Source: Bremerella sp. JC817
GTDB lineage: Bacteria; Planctomycetota; Planctomycetia; Pirellulales; Pirellulaceae
Direction of reading: 5' to 3'
Length of the DNA stretch: 64,000 nucleotides
Assembly: GCF_040718835.1 (NCBI RefSeq)
Contig: NZ_JBFEFG010000280.1
Coordinates: forward strand, 1,103,914-1,167,913
The notes beneath the pieces were generated by a model. It was given only the letters and a program-made list of their open reading frames with translations, was not told where the DNA came from and searched no databases. Both the position numbers and the translations under genes were made by a program. Positions 36,691 to 44,945 of this stretch are shown in pieces. Position 1 is the first letter of the stretch, and each line of letters begins with the position of its first letter.

Positions 36691-37493
36691 CAGCTATTCC
36701 TCCGTGGCAGCGACGAAGGAGGATTACCAATCGGCGACTGGCCACTGACCATCGCGGCATCGCGTTCGATCTCAGGCGACAGTCGGGTCAGTTCCTGAAA
36801 GACCGCTTCGAGCGAACCTTTCGGCGTGCTCGAGAGAAGCGTCTTCGTTTGGTCGTCTGCCACGATCTGGCCATGATGCAGCACGATCACGCGGCTGCAG
36901 AGTCGTTCGACGACATCCAGAATGTGCGAACAGTAGAGGACCGTTTTGCCTTGATCGATCAGGCCTTCGACCAGCCGGCGAAAGGTCAGCGCGGCATTCA
37001 CATCGAGGCCATTGAGCGGTTCGTCGAAGATCAAGACGTCGGGGTCGTGCAGCAGTGCGCTGCTGATGAGAACTTTCTGCCGCATCCCTTTTGACAGGGC
37101 ATCGATCTGTCGATCGGCGGCTTCGGTCAGTTGGAAGCCTTCCAGCAGCGTACGAATTTTGTCGGCGGCTTTCTCCCGATCGAGATGATATAGCTCGGCG
37201 ACCAGCGAAAGGTATTCGTTGGCGGTCAGCCCGGAATACATCGCCGCGGTCTCTGGGACGTAGCCGATGCGGCGTTTGACTTCCAGCGGTTCGGTCAGCA
37301 GGTCATGGCCGCAGATACGAACTTCGCCTGAGTTGGGACGCACCAGGCCAGCCAGAATCTTCAATGTCGTCGACTTGCCGGCACCATTCGGGCCCAGGCA
37401 GCCGGTGGCTTCGCCGGGGCGAACCGTGAAGTTGATCCCTTGCAATGCCGTGTTGCTACCGAAGGTTTTGACGAGGTTAACTACTTCAATCAC
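36690..37493 (-). CDS. ABC transporter ATP-binding protein
   Basis: The product is 267 aa. Walker A is GPNGAGKST, the signature is ALSKGMRQKVLISSALLHDP, and Walker B is VLIFDEPLNGLD. CLGPNGAGKSTTLKILAGLV and the D-loop match CcmA-type exporter ATPases. It is the first gene of the six-gene minus-strand operon. It energises export by the permease downstream. Confidence 0.93.
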   Translation of the reverse strand: MIEVVNLVKTFGSNTALQGINFTVRPGEATGCLGPNGAGKSTTLKILAGLVRPNSGEVRICGHDLLTEPLEVKRRIGYVPETAAMYSGLTANEYLSLVAELYHLDREKAADKIRTLLEGFQLTEAADRQIDALSKGMRQKVLISSALLHDPDVLIFDEPLNGLDVNAALTFRRLVEGLIDQGKTVLYCSHILDVVERLCSRVIVLHHGQIVADDQTKTLLSSTPKGSLEAVFQELTRLSPEIERDAAMVSGQSPIGNPPSSLPRRNS

Positions 37494-37755
37494 GAAGTGT
37501 TCCCAGGCTCAGGACGTTTCCATCGATTCTTGCCCAGGGCCGATCGGGAAGGTCACACGCAGAAGGGTAAGCGGATTTGTAGGCAGGAATGAGGCGTTGC
37601 CTCCCCCCCGAATAGGAAAGTTATGATAAGCGGTTGGTTCTACAAGTTCAAACCTTGGGATTCGATTTTCCGCATATTCGTCGGTGAAGTTTGTTACTGA
37701 AAACAAGTCGATTTATTGAAATCTGTTGATTTTGTAAGCCTGACGGCAAGCAAGA

Positions 37756-37800
37756 AACAAACAAAGCACTCGCCATCGGGGATTTCGACGACGAGTGCTT
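37756..37800 (-). terminator. Intrinsic terminator of the DinB-like gene
   Basis: AAGCACTCG pairs with CGAGTGCTT, with inner TCG/CGA pairing, and on the minus strand is followed by TTTGTTTGTTTC. The remaining part of the gene-free stretch 37494-37826 carries the promoter of the exporter operon; a 65-codon frame inside it has no coding character. Confidence 0.75.
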
Positions 37801-37826
37801 CAGAAGGATTGGGTGATTGATTCGGC

Positions 37827-38336
37827 TTAACGCAGGGGATCTTTGCCTGCCAGGCGGCGTAGCAGCCCCATCTGCCCCATGTGCATCATCGCGTGATATG
37901 GCAAGAAGACGAGTGTGTCGAACTTCGTCTTGAACAGCGGATGATCGGGCAGGCTAGGCTCGTCGAGCTGATCGAGCGTATGGGTTTCCATCTCTTCCTT
38001 CAGCGAGTCGTGCACCTTCTTGTAGATCTCGACCATGCGTTCCACCGAAGGGTAGATCGTTTGGTCGGTCGAAGGAACGCTTCCACGACCGAAGTGGGCC
38101 GAATAGCTTTCCGGCATCAGGGCGGCGTCTTCCGCTCGCTTGCCTCGAATCCGCAGCATGCCCAGGCCGTAAGTGGCGATGGTGATGTGACCGACCTGCC
38201 AGGCAATGTGGGTCACGCCTTCCTGCGGCATGCGGAACCACAACTCTGGTTCCAGGCCTTCGATGAATTCGCGAATCATATGGTCGGTGAAGGCGATCCG
38301 TTGCTTGGTCAGTTCCCATTGAGCTGCGTCAGCCAT
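37827..38336 (-). CDS. DinB-like metal-dependent protein
   Basis: The product is 169 aa. The family's three-His metal site is visible: VTHIAWQVGHITIATYGLG near residues 42-60 and FLPYHAMMHMGQMGLLRR near 147-164. The fold is a four-helix bundle. Members include thiol transferases and many of unknown function, so no reaction is assigned. Monocistronic, ended by a good terminator. Confidence 0.8.
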   Translation of the reverse strand: MADAAQWELTKQRIAFTDHMIREFIEGLEPELWFRMPQEGVTHIAWQVGHITIATYGLGMLRIRGKRAEDAALMPESYSAHFGRGSVPSTDQTIYPSVERMVEIYKKVHDSLKEEMETHTLDQLDEPSLPDHPLFKTKFDTLVFLPYHAMMHMGQMGLLRRLAGKDPLR

Positions 38337-38407
38337 TCGATCATTCCTGTAAAAGAAGGGGGTGGTTTTTGGGTTGTTGTGTGGGGTAACGGAAATGGCC
38401 TTGCCAG

Positions 38408-39043
38408 CTAGGAATCGAGCGGATGTGCCAGTCCAGCCAGTTGCAATGCCTCGCGATACGCTTCCGGCGTGTTCACATTCTTGAGCAAGCCTTGATGAGG
38501 ATCAACGCGCGCAATCTCTTCCGGCGTGACCCAACACGTGTCGAGCATTTCGATGCAGTCGAGCAGCTTCTGGTTACCTGAAAACAGAACTTCCTCGAAT
38601 TTCTCCATCGCGCTGTTGGCATACACGGCGGCCAAAGGTTGAGGAAAACCCTCGTAACGAGGGATCACCGCTTCGTGCAAACGTAAGCGAGCAAACAAAA
38701 GCTCGATCTGAACTTCCGATACTAGCGGCAGATCGCATCCCAGCACGATCGCGGCTTCAGACCAGCCGGTGACATACTTCAGCCCCTCATAGATCGCTGC
38801 GGCCGGGCCTTGATTTTCCACGCGATCAGGCAGCAGCGTCACGTCGTAAGGAACTTTCGGCAGTACTTGTTCCTTGGCGGTCAACAAGATGACATCCGAG
38901 ACCGCCGGCGAAACGATTCGGACGACACGTTCCAGCATCGTTTCGTCGCCGAACGGAAGATGCGGCTTCGATTGCCCCATGCGGCGACTGCGGCCACCGC
39001 AGACAATCAACGCGGCTCGCTGGGAAAGGGGCACTGTGGTCAT
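38408..39043 (-). CDS. mobA: Molybdenum cofactor guanylyltransferase
   Basis: The product is 211 aa. The nucleotide-binding N-terminus ALIVCGGRSRRMGQSKPHLP carries the GGxSxRMGxxK motif, and AAIVLGCDLPLVSE is the metal-binding CD-P region. MobA attaches GMP to molybdopterin, giving the bis-MGD cofactor of oxidoreductases. It is divergent from the FhcC gene, sharing a 68-nt promoter region, which may reflect a molybdopterin link. A more general NTP-transferase role is possible. Confidence 0.83.
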   Translation of the reverse strand: MTTVPLSQRAALIVCGGRSRRMGQSKPHLPFGDETMLERVVRIVSPAVSDVILLTAKEQVLPKVPYDVTLLPDRVENQGPAAAIYEGLKYVTGWSEAAIVLGCDLPLVSEVQIELLFARLRLHEAVIPRYEGFPQPLAAVYANSAMEKFEEVLFSGNQKLLDCIEMLDTCWVTPEEIARVDPHQGLLKNVNTPEAYREALQLAGLAHPLDS

Positions 39044-39111
39044 GATGTCGATTTCCGGGTCGGTTATATTGAAGAGGTCTTCTTTTTACTGCTCACCGGT
39101 TGGTTTGTGCG

Positions 39112-39930
39112 ATGAAGCTCCGACTACGTCACGATATCACGGTCTCTCTCGATCTACGAGGCGTTCTGCCCTCGCGGCTGCTGCCGATGTCGGCCGACGA
39201 AGCTGCGCGCGTGACGGTCTGGCAGGGTAAACACCAGGTGCAACTCGGCGAGTTGTTCGATATCGAAGCGGGAGGGCGTCGGCCTGATACGCTGCGAATC
39301 ATTGGCGACTTGTCGAAGGCGGACAACGTCGGGGCCGGGCTCGAGGCGGACTCGCTGTTCGTGCAAGGTCCGGTCGGAAACCACGCCGGGCAATCGATGA
39401 CGGGCGGATCGCTGTACATTCATGGCCGCGTCGGCAACAACCTGGCGGAAGGAATGAAGGGGGGCTTCGTCAAGGTTCTCGGAAACGTCGGCGACCGCGT
39501 CGGGTGTCCGCTGCCAGGGGAAAAGCGAGGCATGGCAGGCGGAAGTTTGTTTATCTTGGGCACCGCCGGCAACGAAGTCGGGCATCGGATGCGGCGCGGA
39601 ACAATCGTCGTGGTGAACGACTGTGGCGACTACCTCGGCTACGAGATGCTGGCCGGCACCATCATCGTCGGCGGCAAAGCAGGCCAGTCGGTCGGGCTCT
39701 CGATGCGACGTGGTACCATCGTTCTCGGCCAGAACCAGGCCGGCGAACTGCTGCCAGGCTTCACGCATGGCTGCCGGTTTCAGCCAACGATGATTCCACT
39801 GATGCAGCGCGAGTTCACGCGGTTGGAAGTGCCTGAGGCGGCTCGGTTGGTCTCGAAGGGAGCCGCGTACGATCTCTTTCATGGCGATCTGGCCCAGATG
39901 GGACGCGGCGAGATCTTGATGCCGGCGTAG
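39112..39930 (+). CDS. fhcC: Formylmethanofuran dehydrogenase subunit C homologue
   Basis: The product is 272 aa from ATG 39112; the upstream ATG at 39100 adds four residues. The chain is a right-handed beta-helix of GxxG-type repeats: TGGSLYIHGRVGNNLAEGMK, GGFVKVLGNVGDRVGC, and AGGSLFILGTAGNEVGHRMR then RGTIVVVNDCGDYLGYEM. This matches FwdC/FhcC and the related glutamate-synthase alpha domain. In bacteria it belongs to the formyltransferase/hydrolase complex of H4MPT-dependent C1 oxidation, known in planctomycetes. The other fhc genes are not in the window. Confidence 0.87.
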   Translation: MKLRLRHDITVSLDLRGVLPSRLLPMSADEAARVTVWQGKHQVQLGELFDIEAGGRRPDTLRIIGDLSKADNVGAGLEADSLFVQGPVGNHAGQSMTGGSLYIHGRVGNNLAEGMKGGFVKVLGNVGDRVGCPLPGEKRGMAGGSLFILGTAGNEVGHRMRRGTIVVVNDCGDYLGYEMLAGTIIVGGKAGQSVGLSMRRGTIVLGQNQAGELLPGFTHGCRFQPTMIPLMQREFTRLEVPEAARLVSKGAAYDLFHGDLAQMGRGEILMPA

Positions 39931-40201
39931 GTGCCGCTTGGCGGTGCCTTTCCCCTGGTCGAACGAGTTCGAGATGTTGTAACCGCTACGTTCGGCATAG
40001 CCGGCGCGCGGTGGGGCAAACCATGTCATGTCTGTCGCCGACTCGGTTGGGGTCGTACGTAGGGTTTAATCCTTTAAATCCGAGGGACGACGAAATGTGA
40101 AAAAAGAATGACCACATGCGTCGATACTTGTTTGTAGCCACGGATGGGTGAAGTGACTCATGGATGGGCAAGCGAAACCACACATGTTGGGAACGTAGCA
40201 A

Positions 40202-40291
40202 ATGCCTGTCGAATTACTCCACGCTTGGTTAGGCGTCGCATTTCTGGCGACATGGGCCATGATTGGCCAAGTAACCTTGGAGCGGAATTAG
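40202..40291 (+). CDS. Possible 29-aa membrane peptide
   Basis: ATG to TAG encodes MPVELLHAWLGVAFLATWAM plus nine more residues ending LERN, a single hydrophobic helix with GGGA about 10 nt upstream. It lies alone in the otherwise gene-free 39931-40482. Too short to be sure. Confidence 0.35.
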   Translation: MPVELLHAWLGVAFLATWAMIGQVTLERN

Positions 40292-40298
40292 CTGCACT

Positions 40299-40353
40299 CG
40301 GATCGTATCGGGAAAGGACACCAAAGCACAAAAGCTTTCCCCGGATCGTACCG
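40299..40353. repeat. Pair of 12-nt direct repeats upstream of the symporter genes
   Basis: CGGATCGTATCG (40299-40310) and CGGATCGTACCG (40342-40353) differ at one base and lie 43 nt apart, about 130-180 nt before the symporter small subunit. A possible regulator-binding pair. Confidence 0.35.
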
Positions 40354-40482
40354 ATTTGCAGCTCTTCACCCCCTTTATAGGGTGCTTCTTTAGAACGCGT
40401 CTAGTTGACAGACGCAGCGGAATTGATTTTCCTAGCGGCAACTTTTCTTTTTCTTTCGAAAAAAAGCCCCTGGAAATCCCGC

Positions 40483-40758
40483 ATGTCTTCGACCCCTCCT
40501 TCGCAACCTCCCGAGCCTAAGGTCGCCTATTGGCGTCAAAACCTGATGGTGATCGGCGTGCTGCTGTCGATCTGGGCCTTCGTAGCCTTCGGCTGCTCGG
40601 TCTTCTTTATCCAGTGGCTGAATCAATTCAAGATCGGAAACTTACCGCTCGGCTTCTGGTTCGCCCAGCAGGGAGCGATGTACGTCTTCTTGATCTTGAT
40701 CCTGGTCTACGCCTTGGTGATGGACTACCTCGACCGCAAACATGACGTGAAGGAGTAG
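40483..40758 (+). CDS. DUF4212 sodium:solute symporter small subunit
   Basis: The product is 91 aa from ATG 40483, which is preferred to the ATG at 40405 because the family starts just before the block AYWRQNLMVIGVLLSIWAFV. Two membrane helices are followed by MDYLDRKHDVKE. The family always pairs with a VC2705-type symporter, and that gene starts 3 nt later. Its function is to assist the large subunit. Confidence 0.88.
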   Translation: MSSTPPSQPPEPKVAYWRQNLMVIGVLLSIWAFVAFGCSVFFIQWLNQFKIGNLPLGFWFAQQGAMYVFLILILVYALVMDYLDRKHDVKE

Positions 40759-40761
40759 TCC

Positions 40762-42621
40762 ATGGAATTTATGGAAATGCTTCCCTTGTTGGGAACGGCG
40801 TTAACGGCGACGCGTGCGTGGACGTTTACCTTCGTCACGATCACGTTCATGATCTATTTGTACATCGGGTGGCGTAGCCGCGTGACCGAGTCCGGCGAGT
40901 TCTATGTCGCCGGCCAAGGGGTCCCGGCCATCGCCAACGGTGCCGCGACCGCCGCCGACTGGATGAGCGCCGCTTCGTTCATCAGCATGGCGGGTTTGAT
41001 CAGCGGCCTCGGCTCGGATGGCTCGGTGTTTCTGCTCGGTTGGACGGGTGGTTATGTGTTGCTGGCGATGCTGCTGGCTCCGTATCTGCGTAAGTTCGGT
41101 CAGTACACGGTGCCTGACTTCGTGGCGAAACGTTATTACAGCGAAACGGCTCGAATCGTGGCCGCTGTGTGTGCGGTCTTCATTTCGATTACCTACGTCG
41201 CCGGTCAGATGCGTGGCGTCGGGATCGTGTTTGCCCGCTTCCTGGAAGTGGAAACCTGGCAGGGTGTCGTGCTGGGGATGATCATCGTCGGCGTGTTTGC
41301 CGTGCTGGGTGGTATGAAGGGGATTACCTGGACCCAGGTGGTGCAGTTCTTCGTGCTGATCGCGGCGTTTTTGATTCCGACGGTCGCCTTGTCGAGTATG
41401 CTCACCGACAGTTGGATTCCGCAAGTTGGTTTCGTCACCGGCGACATCAGCGAGAAGGTCAACCACATTCAGGAAGATCTCGGCTTCGCTTCCTATACGC
41501 AGCCGTTCACCAACTACGACATGGCGAACGTCTTCTTCATCATGCTCGCCCTGATGGCTGGTACCGCAGGTCTGCCTCACGTGATTGTGCGGTTCTATAC
41601 GGTGGCCAACGTGCGGGCGGCTCGTTACAGCGCGTTCTGGGCGTTGCTGTTCATCTGCTTGCTGTACACGTCGGCTCCGGTTCTGGCGATGTTCGCTCGT
41701 TACACGATCTTGCAGACGCTGGAAGGTGCTCACATCGGCCAGGTCACCAAGGACGAAGGGGACGACAAAGAATACGTGCCGGTCTATCGCGTCGAGAAAG
41801 ATGGCAAGGAAGTCCCCGTCCAGTGGGTCGAAACCTGGCAGAAGACTGGCCTGATCACGATCGACGACAAGAACAAAGACGGCATCCTGTCGCTGCGAAA
41901 CGTCGATGGCAACTTCGACGAAGTGAAGATCGACAAAGACATCCTGGTGCTGGCGACGCCTGAGATCGCTCAGCTTTCGCCTTGGGTGATCGCCATTGTC
42001 GCGACCGGTGGTCTGGCCGCCGCCTTGAGCACGGCAGCCGGTTTGTTGCTGGTGATTTCAAGCTCGATGGCGCACGACTTGTACGTTCACTTTATCGAGC
42101 CAGAGGCGTCGGAACCGCGACGTTTGTTCATCGCTCGTATCATGATCATCGGGGCAATCCTGGTGGCAGGCTACTTCGGTATCTCTCCGCCTGGTTTTAT
42201 CGGAGAGGTGGTCGCGTTTGCGTTCGGGTTGGCGGCCGCCAGCTTCTTCCCGATTATCTTCCTGGGGATCTTCGACAAGCGAATGAATCGTCAGGGAGCC
42301 ACCGCCGGCATGCTGGTTGGTATTTTGTTCACGGCCTTCTACATCATCGCGTGCCGCTCGGACCGCGTGCTCGGCTTTGCAGAGCCGCTCATGTCGCCAT
42401 GGTTCGAGGGAAGCTCGTGGATTCCGAATGGCTTGCGGCCCGAAGGTGTCGGTGCGATTGGCTTGCTGTTGAACTTCGTCGTAGCGATTGTCATCAGTCG
42501 TCTGACGCCTCCGCCACCGAAGGACGTTCAAGAGCTGGTCGATAGCGTTCGTATCCCGCGTGGATCGCACGCTCCCGAAGCTCACTTCGACGAAACCGAC
42601 GCCGAAGCTGACAACCCGTAA
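40762..42621 (+). CDS. VC2705-family sodium:solute symporter, large subunit
   Basis: The product is 619 aa with about 13 membrane helices. SSS-family motifs: GWRSRVTESGEFYVAGQGVP, NGAATAADWMSAASFISMAG, MRGVGIVFARFLEVET and GTAGLPHVIVRFYTV. A hydrophilic insert at about 325-395 (rich in D, K, E) separates two helices, as in this subfamily. Related to acetate/pyruvate symporters; the substrate is probably a small organic acid. Overlaps functionally with the DUF4212 partner. Confidence 0.9.
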   Translation: MEFMEMLPLLGTALTATRAWTFTFVTITFMIYLYIGWRSRVTESGEFYVAGQGVPAIANGAATAADWMSAASFISMAGLISGLGSDGSVFLLGWTGGYVLLAMLLAPYLRKFGQYTVPDFVAKRYYSETARIVAAVCAVFISITYVAGQMRGVGIVFARFLEVETWQGVVLGMIIVGVFAVLGGMKGITWTQVVQFFVLIAAFLIPTVALSSMLTDSWIPQVGFVTGDISEKVNHIQEDLGFASYTQPFTNYDMANVFFIMLALMAGTAGLPHVIVRFYTVANVRAARYSAFWALLFICLLYTSAPVLAMFARYTILQTLEGAHIGQVTKDEGDDKEYVPVYRVEKDGKEVPVQWVETWQKTGLITIDDKNKDGILSLRNVDGNFDEVKIDKDILVLATPEIAQLSPWVIAIVATGGLAAALSTAAGLLLVISSSMAHDLYVHFIEPEASEPRRLFIARIMIIGAILVAGYFGISPPGFIGEVVAFAFGLAAASFFPIIFLGIFDKRMNRQGATAGMLVGILFTAFYIIACRSDRVLGFAEPLMSPWFEGSSWIPNGLRPEGVGAIGLLLNFVVAIVISRLTPPPPKDVQELVDSVRIPRGSHAPEAHFDETDAEADNP

Positions 42622-42639
42622 GAAGCCTAGGCTTCCAGA

Positions 42640-42673
42640 AGATGGCCTCGCCCGGCAATGGGTCAGGCCATCT
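42640..42673 (+). terminator. Hairpin after the symporter gene
   Basis: AGATGGCCT and AGGCCATCT form a perfect 9-bp stem 19 nt past the stop. It lacks a T-run. A second small hairpin GGGATC...GATCCC follows at about 42680-42695. Confidence 0.5.
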
Positions 42674-42701
42674 GGCAGGGGATCGAAAGTGATCCCGGCG
42701 C

Positions 42702-42737
42702 ATAAAAAAGCATCGCGGTGATTGGACTGCGATGCTT
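42702..42737 (-). terminator. Intrinsic terminator of the 95-aa gene
   Basis: AAGCATCGC and GCGATGCTT form a 9-bp stem; on the minus strand it is followed by TTTTT. It lies 26 nt past the stop of the minus-strand gene. Confidence 0.75.
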
Positions 42738-42762
42738 GGATGTTTTGATTCGTTGGGCGAGA

Positions 42763-43050
42763 CTAGACCAGTTCCAGCGACGGAACCGGAGTCTTCGAGC
42801 CTTCGCGATAGCGATCGAGCAGCTCTTCTTCGACGAAGTAGGTCTGTCCTTCGTCCTCGGTATACAGCCCCTTCAAGCCGGCAGCAGACTGGTCGGCGCG
42901 GGTAATTCTGCGGCAAGAGACCGCCAAGGCACAGAACTGCTCAGGATCGACGAAGTGAACGTTTTCCTGGCTTCTAAGAAGCGCTCGACGTTCCCACAGG
43001 GTTGTTCCGCTCAAACCGCTATTCACTTTCAAACCGACCATGATTTCCAT
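42763..43050 (-). CDS. Small soluble protein, unknown function
   Basis: The product is 95 aa starting MEIMVGLKVNSGLSGTTLWE, with GGAAGGAAG directly upstream (the ATG at 43041 is also possible). It has two Cys (QFCALAVSCRR) and an acidic second half (LYTEDEGQTYFVEEELLDRY). No family recognised. Monocistronic. Confidence 0.55.
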   Translation of the reverse strand: MEIMVGLKVNSGLSGTTLWERRALLRSQENVHFVDPEQFCALAVSCRRITRADQSAAGLKGLYTEDEGQTYFVEEELLDRYREGSKTPVPSLELV

Positions 43051-43401
43051 CTTCCTTCCTTCTTCATATCGACAATTCGATCGAAGAACATCATGGGAAG
43101 GAAATCCGTTCCATGTCGCAGGGTCTTCAATGACGCCTGATTTGCACGAGAATCCGCCGTGCTTTCCTGTTTTGGGAAGGAATCCTTTCCGATCGGCTTC
43201 GCCTGCCGACCGTACTTGCTAGCACGACATCCTTGGCGAACTCGATTGTCCCTGCGTTAAGGATCAGGGCAAGCTTCACCATTTCCGATTAACGATACCT
43301 TAATCGCTCGTTCATGTTCAAGTATCGAATGCAGACTTTTGAACAAAAACCCTAGCGAGGTACTAGCTTACCTCAGGCTGGTGGTGTTCGACGTAAGGCG
43401 A
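43051..43401. other. Gene-free stretch
   Basis: No gene is supported. Two similar near-palindromes, GGGAAGGAAATCCGTTCC at about 43095 and GGGAAGGAATCCTTTCC at about 43174, may be binding sites of one regulator. Confidence 0.35.
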
Positions 43402-44136
43402 TTACAGAAAAGAGTTTATGTTCCAAGCAGGTTCGCGGAAGCGGTAACCCACACCGCGGACCGTTTCGATCAGGATGCCTTTGCGGTCGAGCTTTCCACG
43501 GATCGATTTGACATGAACGTCGATCCGCCGGGTGCGGCTCGCCTGGTCGGACTCGGTTTCGGTCTCTTTGTCTTTGTGAGGCAGCCCGGCCGCCTCTTCC
43601 AGTTGGGCTCGCGTTAAGACATGTCCTGGCCGCGATAGCAGGGCCTGCAGCAGTCGGTACTCGGTCGGCGTCAGGTCGAGTCGTTGCCCGTCCAATTCGA
43701 CCAGGGCGAAGCGAGGGTCGAGTCGGACCCCGTGGCATTCAAGCACGGCCTGGGTGTCGACCGTTTGTCGGGCTCGATAGGTGAGCGTCTTGACCGACTG
43801 GGCCAGCAGGTCGAGGGCCAACGATTCGGCCAGCTTCGAGTCATGTGTTGGGTCATCGATATCAGTCAAGCTGGAACCGGTCGGCGCGATCAGAATCGCC
43901 GGCGTGGTTTCGTCTCCCAGGTTTCGCATTAGCGAACGGCACAAATCGAGAGTGTCGTTCTCGGGCAAGGTTCGCGACAAGACGACCACATCTGGAACGT
44001 ACTCCATCGCCTGCTGCAAACCATCGCGCATCCCTGCAGCATGATAAACCATGCAACCGGTCTGCTGCAGGTTCTGGGCAACCGTGTACAACGGGCCGCC
44101 GGCTTTCTCAATGATTAGGATACTTCGTTGAGGCAC
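43402..44136 (-). CDS. OmpR/PhoB-type response regulator with a degenerate receiver
   Basis: The product is 244 aa. Residues 1-120 align with a receiver domain but the acidic pair reads Glu10-Lys11 and the phospho-acceptor position reads VVLSRTLP, with Ser54 in place of the aspartate of LLDxxLP. Residues 135-235 are a winged-helix DNA-binding domain: LDLTPTEYRLLQALLSRPGH, RIDVHVKSIRGKL and ETVRGVGYRF. An acidic insert KDKETETESDQ extends the transactivation loop. It is the last gene of the phosphate cluster, 82 nt after phoU. I infer a PhoB-like regulator that is not controlled by Asp phosphorylation. Confidence 0.85.
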   Translation of the reverse strand: MPQRSILIIEKAGGPLYTVAQNLQQTGCMVYHAAGMRDGLQQAMEYVPDVVVLSRTLPENDTLDLCRSLMRNLGDETTPAILIAPTGSSLTDIDDPTHDSKLAESLALDLLAQSVKTLTYRARQTVDTQAVLECHGVRLDPRFALVELDGQRLDLTPTEYRLLQALLSRPGHVLTRAQLEEAAGLPHKDKETETESDQASRTRRIDVHVKSIRGKLDRKGILIETVRGVGYRFREPAWNINSFL

Positions 44137-44218
44137 AATTTGTCATCACGCTAGGGTAAAGGGAACTCGGAAGCCTGTTTGCCGGGAGGTGTCCTTTCCT
44201 GAAGGCGTTCCGGGGAAC

Positions 44219-44914
44219 TCACGCAGAGCTTCCCTCGGGACCATCTGGTAATTCGCGGTGCCGGACGATTTCGCCTTCAACCCAATAGATGACGATCTCG
44301 GCGATGTTCGTCACATGGTCGGCGATCCGTTCGATATGTTTCGAGACGCCGGTGATCTCGATCATCCAGTCGATCTCGGTGGGGCGTGTTTGAATGCCTT
44401 CTTTCAGCCACTGAAAGATCTCGCGATGCAGCCGATCAAGCTCGCGGTCTTGGCGAATCAACCGGCGACAAATGGCGGTGTCTTGAGCGATAAAGGCGTC
44501 GAGGCTGTCTCGCAGCATCTCCATCGCTTTCTGGCTGGCCAACTTCAAGCATTCCGGCAGCACCATCTGCTGCAGCGTGACGCCGCTGTCTCGTAAGCGA
44601 TTGACGCATTCGGCGATGTTCACGGCCAGATCGCCAATTCGTTCCAGTTCGTGCCCGACCGACATCGACGACACAATCAATCGCAAGTCCGAGGCGACCG
44701 GCTGAAACAAGGCGATCGAATGCAGGCACTCTTCTTCGAGTCCCACGTCCATGTCGTCGAGTTCATCGTCGTTGGCGATCACCTCGATCGCGCGGTCTCG
44801 GTCGAGATCTAACAGGGCCAGCGTCGCCTCTTTCACTTGCGTTTCGGCATGGGTCCCCATGCTCAGCAAGTGAGAGCGAATACCTTCAATCTGGCGAATC
44901 CAATGACGTGTCAT
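44219..44914 (-). CDS. phoU: Phosphate transport regulator PhoU
   Basis: The product is 231 aa, the normal length. It has two three-helix PhoU repeats with the metal-binding motifs: NDDELDDMDVGLEEECLHSI in the first and DRELDRLHREIFQWLKEGIQ then HIERIADHVTNIAE in the second; HELERIGDLAVNIAE is the paired site. PhoU binds PstB and signals phosphate sufficiency. It follows the unknown secreted-protein gene and precedes the regulator, all on one strand. Confidence 0.93.
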   Translation of the reverse strand: MTRHWIRQIEGIRSHLLSMGTHAETQVKEATLALLDLDRDRAIEVIANDDELDDMDVGLEEECLHSIALFQPVASDLRLIVSSMSVGHELERIGDLAVNIAECVNRLRDSGVTLQQMVLPECLKLASQKAMEMLRDSLDAFIAQDTAICRRLIRQDRELDRLHREIFQWLKEGIQTRPTEIDWMIEITGVSKHIERIADHVTNIAEIVIYWVEGEIVRHRELPDGPEGSSA

Positions 44915-44945
44915 GCCGGCGTTCTTTCCCGTCTTCGCGTGGCCG

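Noticed and set aside
37509..37706. 65-codon minus-strand frame upstream of the DinB terminator
   Set aside because: No ribosome-binding site, no hydrophobic or domain pattern, and it lies in the exporter promoter region.
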